The notes under the pieces are model-generated. The model worked only from the letters and a program-made list of their open reading frames with translations. It did no database searches and was not told where the DNA came from. Position numbers and translations under genes: made by a program. From the NCBI RefSeq assembly GCF_018129685.1, contig NZ_JAFCLG010000010.1, positions 183,735 to 247,734 on the forward strand: a stretch of DNA of 64,000 bases. The letters run 5' to 3'. Source of the stretch: Bradyrhizobium manausense. GTDB taxonomy: Bacteria; Pseudomonadota; Alphaproteobacteria; Rhizobiales; Xanthobacteraceae. The number at the start of each line of letters is the position of its first letter. The stretch's first letter is position 1. Positions 1-9,541 of the stretch are shown here, piece by piece.

Positions 1-2392
1 CCCAGAGTCCGCGCGTGGCGGCAAAGGCATTTTCGTCGTCTTCGAGCTGCTGGCCGAGCTCGAGGGCGCGGATGTAGTTCTCCTCGACCTCCTGCACGGC
101 ATAACCCTTGGCCGCAATCAGTGCGTTGCCGAGCGCAATCCGCAGCTCGAGCTCGATCTCGTCGGCGCCCTGCATGCGGGGGTTGGCTTGCACGACGCTC
201 AGGCCGCGGCGCAGATGGCCGATCGCCTCGAGATTGGCGCCGCTCTTGGCCGCCTGCTTGCCGGCCTTGAGCCAGAAGCTCGCCGCGCCCTCGCTCTGGC
301 CGGACTCGGTCAGATGATGGGCGAGCAGCTCCGGCTCGCGCTCGGTCTTCTCAGGATACATGTCCGCGAGCACGAGGGCGATGCTGGCGTGCAGCTTGCG
401 CCGCTCGCTGTGCAAGAGGCTCTCATGCGCCGCGTTCTGGATCATCACGTGCTTGAACGAGTAGAGCGCATCGGGCGGATGACCGCGGCGCATGATCAGC
501 CCGGCTTCCTCCAGATGCGTGAGCGCCGCCTCGATCTGCTCCGCCGGCGTGTTGGCGACCGCGTGCAGGGTCTCGTAGGAAAATTCGCGGCCGATCGTGG
601 CGCCGATCTGCGCGATCCGCTTGAACGGCCCCATCCGGTCGAGACGCGCCATCAGCGAATCCGTCAAGGTCGCCGGGATCGCGAGTTGCCGCCACGGGCC
701 CGACAGCACGTAGCGCCCGTGCCGCTCGGTCAGGAGGTTGGATTCGAGTACGGTCTTGGTCAGTTCCTCCAGAAACAGCGGCACACCGTCGGTCTTGACG
801 ATGATCTCCTCGACGACCTCCTTTGGCAGCTCGCGCCCCGCGACGCGCTCGACCAGCGTCGTGCGCAACGGCCGGCTGAGGCGGTTCAGCACCAGCGTGG
901 TGATGTGCGAATGCGCGTTCCAGCTCGGCTGGAATTCCGAGCGTGCGGTGATGATGGCGAGGATCGGCCGGTTCTGCACCCGGTCGACCAGCAGGTCGAC
1001 CACCTCGCGCGAGGTCGGATCGATCCAGTGCAGGTCTTCGAAAGCCATCACCAGCGGCATCTCGCGCGCAAGGCCGAGGAAGTGGTTGACCAGTGCGGCG
1101 ACGGTGGCGTCCTTCTGCTGCTGAGGCGACAGGTCGAGCGGTGGATAACGGTCCCCGGTCGGGATGGACAGCAGCGCGGCAAACAACGGCGTGACCTGCG
1201 CGATATCGCCGTGAGCCGCGGCAATCGTCGTTTCCAGGCTCGCCAGCGACAGCGCGGAAACATCCTCGCGATCGAGCCCGAGGGAGAATTTGAGCTGCTC
1301 GACGAAAGGATAGAAGGCGGTCGAGGTGTAGTAGGGCGAGCATTGGAACGAGACCTGTCCGTGCCGATCGCCCGCGATGCGATCAAAGATCTCCTGAATG
1401 ATGCGTGATTTGCCGATGCCGGGCTCGCCGAACTTTACCACGACCTGGCCGTCGCCATCCTTGACCTGCTGCCAACGCGCCATGAGCAGCGCAATTTCCT
1501 CCTCGCGATTGACGAGCGGGGTCAGCCGCGTGCCCATCGCGGCCGCGAAGCGGGTCTCCACACGTGTCGCGCGCACGACGTGCCAGGCCTGGGTCTTGTC
1601 CGCGATGCCTTTTAGGGCATGGGTGCCCAGATTGCGGTAGTCGAACTTGCCCTTCAGCAGCGATTGTGTCGAGGCGGAGATCACCACGCCGTTGGGCGGC
1701 GCCAAAGCTTGCAGGCGCGCTGCGAGATTGACGGTCTCGCCGACCGCGGAGTCGCGCTCTTCGGTGCCTTGGCCGACGAGGTCGCCGACCACGACGAGCC
1801 CGGTCGCAATCCCGATGCGGACGGCGGGCGCGTGGCTGAGCGCGCCGCGCGGTTCGATCGCGCGCGCGGTCGACAGCACCCGCACGATCTCGAGGCCAGC
1901 GCGCACCGAGCGCTCGGCATCATCCTCATGCGCGGTGGGGTAACCGAAATAGACCAGAATGCCGTCGCCGACGAAGCGTGCGGCAAAGCCTTCGTAATGC
2001 TTGACCACGCGCACGCAGGTCTCGCGAAAGCTCGCGATCATGTCGCGGACGTCTTCCGGATCGAACTGGGCCGACAGTGCGGTGGAATCCACCATGTCGC
2101 AAAACATGGTGGTGAGCTGACGCCGCTCGGCGCCGACTTCCGTGCGAACCGGCGGGCGCGCCGGCGCCGCCGGTGCCGCCGCCTCGGCCTGAAACAGCGC
2201 GGCCATCGCCCGCTGCAGCCGCTTGCGATCACCCAGCGGCAATCCGAGCTCGGCGAGATCAGCCTCGGTCAGATCGCCCATGACGTCGAGATCGAGGCGG
2301 TGCTGCGCGAACAGATCGGAATAATGGCCAAGACCGATGCCTTCGAGCCAGCGCTTCAACCCGACTTCCGTCTCCGGCTCTTTCTCCAGCAT
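1..2392 (-). CDS. SAM-domain adenylate/guanylate cyclase with AAA-type ATPase and TPR region (C-terminus cut by window edge)
   Basis: The frame runs from an ATG at 2392 off the left edge with no stop, so the C-terminus is missing. An N-terminal SAM-like domain (residues about 5-65, starting LKRWLEGIGL) is followed by a class III nucleotide cyclase domain with metal-site motifs FCDMVDST and GDGILVYFG and the VGETVNLAARL motif. A Walker A (GEPGIGKS) begins a STAND/AAA ATPase region, and the last visible part looks like TPR helices. The family is usually a cytoplasmic multidomain signalling protein whose ligand is unknown. It is divergent from the NRPS gene across about 135 bp. The domain call is firm; whether it makes cAMP or cGMP, or is active at all, cannot be told. 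Confidence 0.88.
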   Translation of the reverse strand, partial: MLEKEPETEVGLKRWLEGIGLGHYSDLFAQHRLDLDVMGDLTEADLAELGLPLGDRKRLQRAMAALFQAEAAAPAAPARPPVRTEVGAERRQLTTMFCDMVDSTALSAQFDPEDVRDMIASFRETCVRVVKHYEGFAARFVGDGILVYFGYPTAHEDDAERSVRAGLEIVRVLSTARAIEPRGALSHAPAVRIGIATGLVVVGDLVGQGTEERDSAVGETVNLAARLQALAPPNGVVISASTQSLLKGKFDYRNLGTHALKGIADKTQAWHVVRATRVETRFAAAMGTRLTPLVNREEEIALLMARWQQVKDGDGQVVVKFGEPGIGKSRIIQEIFDRIAGDRHGQVSFQCSPYYTSTAFYPFVEQLKFSLGLDREDVSALSLASLETTIAAAHGDIAQVTPLFAALLSIPTGDRYPPLDLSPQQQKDATVAALVNHFLGLAREMPLVMAFEDLHWIDPTSREVVDLLVDRVQNRPILAIITARSEFQPSWNAHSHITTLVLNRLSRPLRTTLVERVAGRELPKEVVEEIIVKTDGVPLFLEELTKTVLESNLLTERHGRYVLSGPWRQLAIPATLTDSLMARLDRMGPFKRIAQIGATIGREFSYETLHAVANTPAEQIEAALTHLEEAGLIMRRGHPPDALYSFKHVMIQNAAHESLLHSERRKLHASIALVLADMYPEKTEREPELLAHHLTESGQSEGAASFWLKAGKQAAKSGANLEAIGHLRRGLSVVQANPRMQGADEIELELRIALGNALIAAKGYAVQEVEENYIRALELGQQLEDDENAFAATRGLW

Positions 2393-2527
2393 GGTGATTC
2401 TGCCCCACACTCCCACCGCCAAAGGGCTTAAGGTCCCTCAACCACAGATTTTGGGGCCCAAACTTCACCTCAGACTGGACGCGTTCCCTAACTCTTGGGA
2501 AGAATAGCCCAATCGGATCAAAAGGGA

Positions 2528-5500
2528 ATGGCATTGTCGGAGACTGCATCCGGGGCGAGAGAAGGATCGGCCGGCACCGGCGCCGGGGCCGAGAGCTTTG
2601 CCGATATTGCCGGCCTTCTCGCCTTTTACGCGCGAACGATGCCGGCGGCGCCCGCTCTGCTCGCTCCCGGCCGGCCCCCCCTCACCTATGGCGCGCTCGG
2701 CGCGCGAATCGCGCATCTCGTCCAGACGCTGCGTGCCCTCGGCATCGCGCCTGGCGACCGGATCGCGGTTGCACTGCCGCGCGGCGCCGACGGTGCACTC
2801 GCACTGATCGCAGTCGCTTCAAGCTGCGCCTGCGTTCCCGTCAACCCCGATCTGACGGCCGACGAGCTGCAACGCTATTTCAGCGAAATGAAGCTGGCGG
2901 CGCTGGTCACGCGGGCGGACATGAACTCAGCCAGTCGGGACGTCGCCAGGGCGCTCGACCTCGCGGTGATCGACTTCGTGCCGGGACCGGCGACGGACCT
3001 CGGCGGTTGTGCGTTCATTGGCCCGACGGTCGGCCCAGCCTGTGCGAAAGGCCCGGCAAGCGCCGAGGATGATGCCTTCATCCTGTTGACATCAGGTACG
3101 GCGGCGCGGCCTAAAATGGTACCGCTGACGCACCGCAATGTGTGTCTCTCCGCGCAAAATGCCGGACGCGTGCTGTCGCTCGCTCCGCAGGATCGCCTGC
3201 TCAACGCCCTGCCGCTGTTTCACGCCCATGGCCTGATCTCCGGCCTGCTGACGGCACTTACCGCGGGCTCCAGCGTGATCTGTACCAATGGTTTCGACGC
3301 ACCGTCTTTCTTCGGCTGGATGCGCGACCTGCAACCGACCTGGTACACCGCGGTGCCGACCATTCATCGCGCGCTCCTGACGGCCGCAGAAGCCAATCCT
3401 GATCATGCCCGCGGGTCATCGCTGCGTGTGATCCGCTCGGCATCGTCCTCGCTTGCGCCGGCGATTCTGCATGGGCTGGAGGCGATGTTCGGCGTCCCCG
3501 TGCTGGAAACCTACGGCATGACGGAGGCGGCTTCGCAGATCGCGGCCAATCCATTCGAGCTGCGCAAGATCGGCTCGGTCGGCCGCGCCGCGGGCCCCGA
3601 GATCGCGATCATGGACGAGACGGGCCGCGAGCTTGCCAGCGGCGAGCGTGGCGAAATCATGCTGCGCGGGCCGAATATGAGCCGCTGCTACTATAATGAC
3701 GAGGCGGCAACGCGGGCCGCTTTCCGCAACGGCTGGTTCAGGACCGGGGATCTCGGCTATCTCGATGCCGACGGCTATCTGTTCATCGTCGGCCGTATCA
3801 AGGACGTCATCAACCGCGGCGGCCAAAAGGTCTCGCCATTGGAGGTGGAAGAGGTGCTGCTGGCTCACCCGGCCGTAATGGAGGCCGGCGTGTTCGCCGT
3901 TCCCCACGCCAAGCTCGGCGAGAACGTCGCCGCCGTCGTGGTGCTGCGGGAAAACTCCGCGGCGACCTCGGACCAGCTTCGCCAGTTCGCGCGCAAGCGT
4001 CTCGCCGCCTACAAGGTGCCGAGCCTGATCCGTAGCGTCGCGGCGCTGCCGAAGGGCGCCAGCGGCAAGGTCAGGCGCAACGCGCTGGCCGAGCTAATTT
4101 CAGCGGCCCATGACGACGACGAAACGCAGCTGCCCCGCAGCGAACTGGAGACCCAGCTCGCGGAGATCTGGGCCAGTCTGCTCGAGCTTCCGCAGGTTGG
4201 CGTCGATCAGGATGTCTTTGCCTTGGGGGCTGATTCGCTCGCAGTCACGCAAATGCGCTCGCGCCTGCGCGAGCGCTTCGACGCCAGCCTCTCCTTCGAG
4301 GATATCTTCGATTGCGCCACTGTCGGCGCTCTTGCCGCACGGCTCGAGACCACGGCCCATCGCGATCCCACGCTGCCGGCGTGGCGTCGGGCCACGGCCG
4401 AAGAAGACGCGCCGCTGTCGTTCCAGCAGCAGCGGATGTATGTACTCTCGCGGCTCGATCCGACACGGTACAACTATAATGTCGTCGAGGTCGCCCTGCT
4501 CAAGGGCGAGGTCGGCCTCTCCGCGCTTCAGGCGAGCTTTGCCGCGATCTGCGCGCACCATGAGGCGCTGCGCTCAGTCTTCATCGAAAGCCAGGGCGAG
4601 CCGATGCAGCGCGTGCTTCAGGCGCCGCCGCTCGAGCGGATCAAGCTCAAGCCCTGCCCCACGGGCAAGCAGACTGCCATCGTCAGGCGTGAGGCGCTCA
4701 AGCTCGCACAATATCCGTTCGATCTTGCCCGCGAGCCGCCACTGAAGGTCACGCTGCTATCGTTCGACAAATCCAGCCATGCCTTGGTCGTCAACGTCCA
4801 CCACCTCGTCACCGACGGCTGGTCGCAGCGGCTGTTCTGGGAGGCGCTCGCCGCCGGATATTCCGCCGCGAGAAAGGGGGAGGCGACTGTGCTGCCCTCG
4901 CCCAGCTTCCAATATCGCGACTTTGCACGTTGGCAGCAAAGTTGGGCGCAAACACCAGCGGCGAAAGAGCAGCTCGATTACTGGCGAGCGCAGCTCGACG
5001 GTGTCACGACGCTGCCGCTGCGGACCGACCGGCCACGGCCTGAAGTCTGGAGCGGCCGCGGCGCCCGTCATTATTTCGAGTTCACCAAGATCCTTTCGGC
5101 CGACATTCGCGCGCTGAGCCAGGATCAGGGCGTGACGCCCTTCATGGCGCTGCTCGCCGTCTTCCAATGCCTGCTGTTCCGACATACGGGACACGAGGAT
5201 GTGGCGACCGGCTCGCTGATTGCGAATCGCAACCAGATCGAAAGCGAGCGGCTGATCGGGCTGTTTGCCAACACGCTGGTCCTGCGCAACGATTTCGGCG
5301 GCGACCCGACCTTTGGCGAGATGCTGCGGCGGGTGCGCCAGGTCACGCTCGATGCCTATCGCAACCAGGATCTCCCGATCGAGGAAGTCCTGCGCGCGCT
5401 GCAGATCGCGCGACGGAGCGACGGCAATCCGCTGTTTCGGATCATGTTCATCCTCCAGAACGCTTCGATCGAGGCCGCGCACTTCGCCGGTCTGTCGACA

Positions 5501-8500
5501 CGCCGGCTGGAGGTCGATCCCAAAGTCGCACGCTTCGACATCACGCTCGAACTGGTCGAGGCCGAGGGCCGCTTCTCCGGTTTCTTCGAATACGCCACCG
5601 ATCTGTTCGACACGGCGACGATCAAGGCCCTGGCAGACCAGTTCAAGACCCTGCTCAAGGCGGCCATCGCCAATCCCGAACAGCGTATCTCGCGGCTGCC
5701 GCTTCTGACGGACGTGGAAAGGCTGCGGTTGCCGGCAAAGGGCAAGCAAACCAATTTCGCCGCGCGCGGTCAAATCTGCGAACGCTTCGAGCGGCAAGCG
5801 AAGAAGACGCCGAATGCGATCGCGATCTCCGATGGGCATCTCTCCCTGAGCTATCGCGAGCTGGCGCGCCGCAGCCAGGCGATTGCGCGCTGGCTGGTCC
5901 GCGAGGGCGTCGGCGCGGAGAGCGTGGTCGCGCTGCTTGCGGATCGCGGGCCCGACCTGCTCGCGGCCATGATCGGCGTTCAGCGCGCCGGCGCAGCCTT
6001 CCTGAACCTCGATCCCGAGCAACCACCGGCGAGGCTCGCAACCATCCTCGGATCCAGCTGCGCGACCGTGCTGCTGACGGGTCGCGCGCAGTCGGCCATG
6101 GTCGACGCGCTGCTCGAGCCGCTGGTCGCGCGCGTCCTTGTGGCAGAGATCGAGGACGCCGCCGCGCTCGCAGCGACCAGGCCAGCCCGCCCTGCACGCC
6201 GCACAAGCGCGAGCCTTGCCTATCTCATCTACACCTCCGGCTCATCAGGTGCGCCGAAGGGCGTGATGATCGAGCAGCGCGGGCTGTCGAACCATTTGGC
6301 CTCGCTCATCGCCGAGCTTGGCCTGACGCCAAAGGACGTGGTTGCGCAGACCGCGCCGCAGAGCTTCGTCATCTCGGTCTGGCAGTTCCTCGCCGGTCCG
6401 ATGGTCGGCGCCCGCGTCCATGTCTGCGCCAATGCCGTCGTTCAGGACCCGATGCTGCTTGCACGGGAGATCGAGCGCGAAGGCATCACGGTGCTCGAGA
6501 TCGTGCCCTCGCTGCTCCGCGTCATCCTCGAGCGGATGGACGAGGCCACCGTGTTGCGTGCTTTCGCCAGGTTGCGGTTCCTGATCTCGACCGGCGAGCC
6601 GCTGCCGGCCGATCTCTGCCGGGCCTGGTTTGCCCGCTGCCGGAAGGTGCCGCTGATCAACGCCTATGGCGCCTCGGAATGCTCCGACGACGTCTCTCTG
6701 CACCGGCTGACGCGGGCGCCGGACACCACGACGACCAACGTCCCGGTTGGCGCACCGCTGCCCAACACCCAGCTCTACGTGCTCGATCCGAACCTCGAGC
6801 CGCAGCCGATCGGCGTTGTCGGCGAGCTCTGCGTCGGCGGCGCCGGCGTCGGTCGCGGCTATGTCAACGATCCGGCCCAGAGCAGGCAGCGCTTCATCCC
6901 CGATCCGTTCGCGCGCGCGGACGGCAGACGATTGTACCGCACCGGCGACCTTGCCCGCCGCCGTGCCGACGGGACGATCGAATGCCTCGGCCGCGCCGAC
7001 CTTCAGGTCAAGGTCCGTGGCTATCGCATCGAGCTCAAGGAGATCGAGACTGCACTGGCCGACCACGCCGGCGTGCGCGCCGGCATCATCGAGCCGCGGC
7101 GCGATAGCAATGGCGATGTCAGGCTGATTGCCCATGTCGTTGCCAGGTCAGGCAGCCGGATCAGCGCCAGCGAATTGCGAGACTTCCTCAAAAGCCGGCT
7201 GCCCGTTCATGCGATCCCGTCGGCGTTCCTGTTCCTGGATCAGGTCCCGCTCAATGCCCATGGCAAGCTCGATCGCTCCGCCCTGCTGGCGTCCGCGCAG
7301 CCGGAAACCGCGAGGACGGAGGCCGCCGTGCCGGCCCGCCGCTTCACCGAGAAGGCGCTGTCCGACATCTGGCGCGATCTGCTAAAGGTCGAGAGCATCA
7401 GTGTCACCGACAATTTCTTCGACCTCGGCGGCCATTCGCTGCTGGCGGGCCAGGCGATGGCGCGCGTGGCACGAGCGCTCGGGGTCTCGCTGCCGATCAA
7501 GACCATCTTCGAGGCGCCGACGATCGAAGAACTCGCCCGGCGGGTCGACGAGGCCGTGGCGACGCCCCCTCAGAAGCCGGCGGCCAGCGTCGCTCGTCTG
7601 GTCCAAAGCGGTCCGCCCACGCTGTCGATCGCTCAGGAACAGATGATGCGCATCGAACAGAACCTGCCTGATCTGCCGCTGTTCAACCTGCCCTTTGCCT
7701 TCCAATTGGAAGGCCCGATCGATCCGCGCAGGCTGGCGCAGGCCATCGACGATGTCGTGCGCCGTCACGACTCGCTGCGCACCGTACTCGGCTGGACTGG
7801 CGACGAACCGGTCAGCCGCATCATCGCGCCGGCCACGCTCGGTCCGGTCCTGACCGTCGAGACCATCGGCGACGGTCGGCCCCACAACAACAAACGGCGC
7901 AAGGCGCTCGAACTGAAGAAGATCGATCTCCTAATCGCGCAGGAGGCCTATACCCCTGTCGACACCGCCCGGGCCCCGCTGCTGCGGGCGCGGCTGCTGC
8001 GGCTGCACGCCGAGGATCACATCCTGCTGCTGACGCTGCATCATGCCATCGCCGACGGCTGGTCGATCGGCGTGCTGTTCGAGGAATTGTCCAACCGCTA
8101 CGCCGCGCTGGCGGGTCACCCCTCGGCACCTTTGCCAAAGATGCCGCTCGCCTTCTCCGACGTCGCTCGCTGGCAGCGCTGGTGGTGTGGCACCGATGCG
8201 GCCCACCGACAGGCCGCCGACTGGGCCGATAATTTGCGCGGCGCAGCTCCCCTGTTTGATGGCCAAGCGAGCCCGGGGGCAGCGACCGGCCATCATCCGT
8301 TCAGCCTGGAACACGACCTCGTCACCCGCCTGTCAGCCTATGCGCGCCAGCACAACGCCACGCTGTTCATGTGCCTGCTCACCGGCCTGAAGGCCCTGCT
8401 GCTGGCGCGGACCGGACGCACGGACATCTCGGTTGCCACCGCCATGGCCAACCGCGTCCAGCCTGACACCGAGCGAATCGTCGGCCCGTTCGAGAACACC

Positions 8501-8962
8501 GTGATCGTCCGCAGCCGAATCACGCCGGATCTCACGTTCGCGCAAGGATTGGTGCGGGTGCGTCAAAGCGTGCTCGACGCGCATGCGCGGCAGGAGCTGC
8601 CCTTCAACATCCTGGCGGATCATCTGGAGCAGCAAGGAATCGACCCGGCTTCGCTGCTCCAGGTCTATTTCACGCTGCAAAATCCGCTGCGTCAGCCGCT
8701 CGACCTGCCCGATGTCATGGTGCGATCGACCGGAAACGTCGCCCGCGAGGGCCAGCCGGTGCTGCCGGTCGACCAGACCTGGCTGTCGCTGATGCTCAAG
8801 GAGCGCCCGACCGGAATCACCGGTTCGTGCAACTACAAGGGTGAACTGCTTGACGGCGACATGGTCGGGGTATGGATGGAAGATCTCGTCGCGCTGCTGG
8901 GGGCCGCGATTGCCCAGCCCGGCACGCGGCTCGACCGGCTGCTGGCCCGCAGGGCGGCGTGA
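2528..8962 (+). CDS. Non-ribosomal peptide synthetase, A-T-C-A-T-C, no thioesterase
   Basis: This 2144-aa protein starts at ATG 2528; an in-frame TTG at 2495 would add 11 residues and has no better ribosome site. Domain order: an acyl-CoA-ligase-like adenylation domain (LLTSGTAARPKMVPLTHRN, YGMTEAASQ); carrier T1 with Ser570 in GADSL; condensation C1 with an intact HHxxxDG motif at 758; amino-acid adenylation A2 (LIYTSGSSGAPKG, YRTGDLARR); carrier T2 with Ser1637 in GGHSL; and a terminal condensation domain C2 with HHAIADG at 1838. There is no TE or reductase domain, so release probably uses C2 with an external amine or other nucleophile. A2 has Val in place of the usual amino-group-binding Asp. 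A PPTase and a flavin monooxygenase follow on the same strand. The product is unknown. Confidence 0.95.
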   Translation: MALSETASGAREGSAGTGAGAESFADIAGLLAFYARTMPAAPALLAPGRPPLTYGALGARIAHLVQTLRALGIAPGDRIAVALPRGADGALALIAVASSCACVPVNPDLTADELQRYFSEMKLAALVTRADMNSASRDVARALDLAVIDFVPGPATDLGGCAFIGPTVGPACAKGPASAEDDAFILLTSGTAARPKMVPLTHRNVCLSAQNAGRVLSLAPQDRLLNALPLFHAHGLISGLLTALTAGSSVICTNGFDAPSFFGWMRDLQPTWYTAVPTIHRALLTAAEANPDHARGSSLRVIRSASSSLAPAILHGLEAMFGVPVLETYGMTEAASQIAANPFELRKIGSVGRAAGPEIAIMDETGRELASGERGEIMLRGPNMSRCYYNDEAATRAAFRNGWFRTGDLGYLDADGYLFIVGRIKDVINRGGQKVSPLEVEEVLLAHPAVMEAGVFAVPHAKLGENVAAVVVLRENSAATSDQLRQFARKRLAAYKVPSLIRSVAALPKGASGKVRRNALAELISAAHDDDETQLPRSELETQLAEIWASLLELPQVGVDQDVFALGADSLAVTQMRSRLRERFDASLSFEDIFDCATVGALAARLETTAHRDPTLPAWRRATAEEDAPLSFQQQRMYVLSRLDPTRYNYNVVEVALLKGEVGLSALQASFAAICAHHEALRSVFIESQGEPMQRVLQAPPLERIKLKPCPTGKQTAIVRREALKLAQYPFDLAREPPLKVTLLSFDKSSHALVVNVHHLVTDGWSQRLFWEALAAGYSAARKGEATVLPSPSFQYRDFARWQQSWAQTPAAKEQLDYWRAQLDGVTTLPLRTDRPRPEVWSGRGARHYFEFTKILSADIRALSQDQGVTPFMALLAVFQCLLFRHTGHEDVATGSLIANRNQIESERLIGLFANTLVLRNDFGGDPTFGEMLRRVRQVTLDAYRNQDLPIEEVLRALQIARRSDGNPLFRIMFILQNASIEAAHFAGLSTRRLEVDPKVARFDITLELVEAEGRFSGFFEYATDLFDTATIKALADQFKTLLKAAIANPEQRISRLPLLTDVERLRLPAKGKQTNFAARGQICERFERQAKKTPNAIAISDGHLSLSYRELARRSQAIARWLVREGVGAESVVALLADRGPDLLAAMIGVQRAGAAFLNLDPEQPPARLATILGSSCATVLLTGRAQSAMVDALLEPLVARVLVAEIEDAAALAATRPARPARRTSASLAYLIYTSGSSGAPKGVMIEQRGLSNHLASLIAELGLTPKDVVAQTAPQSFVISVWQFLAGPMVGARVHVCANAVVQDPMLLAREIEREGITVLEIVPSLLRVILERMDEATVLRAFARLRFLISTGEPLPADLCRAWFARCRKVPLINAYGASECSDDVSLHRLTRAPDTTTTNVPVGAPLPNTQLYVLDPNLEPQPIGVVGELCVGGAGVGRGYVNDPAQSRQRFIPDPFARADGRRLYRTGDLARRRADGTIECLGRADLQVKVRGYRIELKEIETALADHAGVRAGIIEPRRDSNGDVRLIAHVVARSGSRISASELRDFLKSRLPVHAIPSAFLFLDQVPLNAHGKLDRSALLASAQPETARTEAAVPARRFTEKALSDIWRDLLKVESISVTDNFFDLGGHSLLAGQAMARVARALGVSLPIKTIFEAPTIEELARRVDEAVATPPQKPAASVARLVQSGPPTLSIAQEQMMRIEQNLPDLPLFNLPFAFQLEGPIDPRRLAQAIDDVVRRHDSLRTVLGWTGDEPVSRIIAPATLGPVLTVETIGDGRPHNNKRRKALELKKIDLLIAQEAYTPVDTARAPLLRARLLRLHAEDHILLLTLHHAIADGWSIGVLFEELSNRYAALAGHPSAPLPKMPLAFSDVARWQRWWCGTDAAHRQAADWADNLRGAAPLFDGQASPGAATGHHPFSLEHDLVTRLSAYARQHNATLFMCLLTGLKALLLARTGRTDISVATAMANRVQPDTERIVGPFENTVIVRSRITPDLTFAQGLVRVRQSVLDAHARQELPFNILADHLEQQGIDPASLLQVYFTLQNPLRQPLDLPDVMVRSTGNVAREGQPVLPVDQTWLSLMLKERPTGITGSCNYKGELLDGDMVGVWMEDLVALLGAAIAQPGTRLDRLLARRAA

Positions 8963-8963
8963 C

Positions 8964-9017
8964 TTGGCTTCACAGGACGGATTGGCTTCACAGGACGGAT
9001 TGGCTTCACAGGACGGA
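8964..9017 (+). repeat. Three perfect tandem copies of an 18-bp unit
   Basis: The unit TTGGCTTCACAGGACGGA occurs three times in a row at 8964-8981, 8982-8999 and 9000-9017, starting one base after the NRPS stop codon. The unit length is a multiple of three, but the copies lie outside the gene frame. No function is evident; recent slippage or a mini-satellite is likely. Confidence 0.95.
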
Positions 9018-9050
9018 CGAACAAGAGTTCACGCGCCAAAGCTGTGAATG

Positions 9051-9068
9051 ATCAAGTTGCATCTTGAT
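9051..9068. promoter_or_regulatory. Inverted repeat upstream of the small basic gene
   Basis: ATCAAG at 9051-9056 and CTTGAT at 9063-9068 form a perfect 6-bp inverted repeat with a 6-bp spacer, in an AT-rich island 72 bp before the ATG at 9141. It could be an operator; nothing in the sequence names the regulator. Confidence 0.35.
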
Positions 9069-9140
9069 TATTTCGCGCGAGCGAGCAACATTATTCTCTC
9101 GTTTTGATTTGGACTGATATTTTCAACCGGGGGAGTTGTT

Positions 9141-9311
9141 ATGGGTTTCATCAAATTTGCCAAGGGCACCTCGCTGAGCGACAAGGACCGTAAGGCCCTG
9201 CAAAAGCTGCTCACCGACGAGAAGAAGAAGCTTCAGGCCGCGCTCAAGGAAGTCGACGCCACCCTTTCGATCGTGGGCGGCTCGAAGAAGAAGGCCAAGA
9301 AGAAGAAGTAA
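9141..9311 (+). CDS. Small Lys-rich basic protein (56 aa), unknown function
   Basis: The ATG at 9141 is preceded by a strong ribosome-binding site (GGGGGAG, about 5 nt away). The protein begins MGFIKFAKG, has a charged helical middle (LTDEKKKLQAALKEVD) and ends in a lysine-rich tail with two runs of Lys. Codons have the high G/C third positions of neighbouring genes. It lies between the NRPS and the PPTase on the same strand, after a more AT-rich stretch (9040-9140) that may hold its own promoter. The tail suggests nucleic-acid or anionic-surface binding, which is only an inference. No family is recognised. Confidence 0.7.
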   Translation: MGFIKFAKGTSLSDKDRKALQKLLTDEKKKLQAALKEVDATLSIVGGSKKKAKKKK

Positions 9312-9438
9312 GACTCGCCGGTCGGGACACCGTTCGAATCTTCTGATTTCATTTTTCGATTTGGGCCGCTCGCTTGTCGAGTTGGGGTCTCGCGCAAGCT
9401 TGCGCCTGTAAACCGGCCAGCAATCGACAAGAATTCGC

Positions 9439-9469
9439 CTGGGTGGACCGCTACAAGCAGTCCGCCCAG
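9439..9469 (+). terminator. Hairpin between the small basic gene and the PPTase gene
   Basis: CTGGGTGGAC (9439-9448) pairs with GTCCGCCCAG (9460-9469) across an 11-nt loop, nine of ten pairs being Watson-Crick and one G-U. There is no T-run after it, so it may be a weak terminator or a processing site rather than a classic intrinsic terminator. Confidence 0.4.
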
Positions 9470-9541
9470 TCGCGTCCCTGATCGCTTGACTCTTCAGTCA
9501 GGGCCGGATTTGGCCTCCGCCTGACAGTATGGGCCTCTTGG

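Noticed and set aside
2528..8962. Siderophore synthetase
   Set aside because: No TonB receptor, exporter, iron-responsive box or hydroxylase typical of siderophore loci is in the region, and the A2 code is not catechol-like.
8964..9017. CRISPR array
   Set aside because: The three 18-bp copies are directly adjacent without spacers, and no cas gene is near.
9439..9469. tRNA or other structured RNA gene
   Set aside because: Only one simple hairpin is present; no cloverleaf could be drawn.
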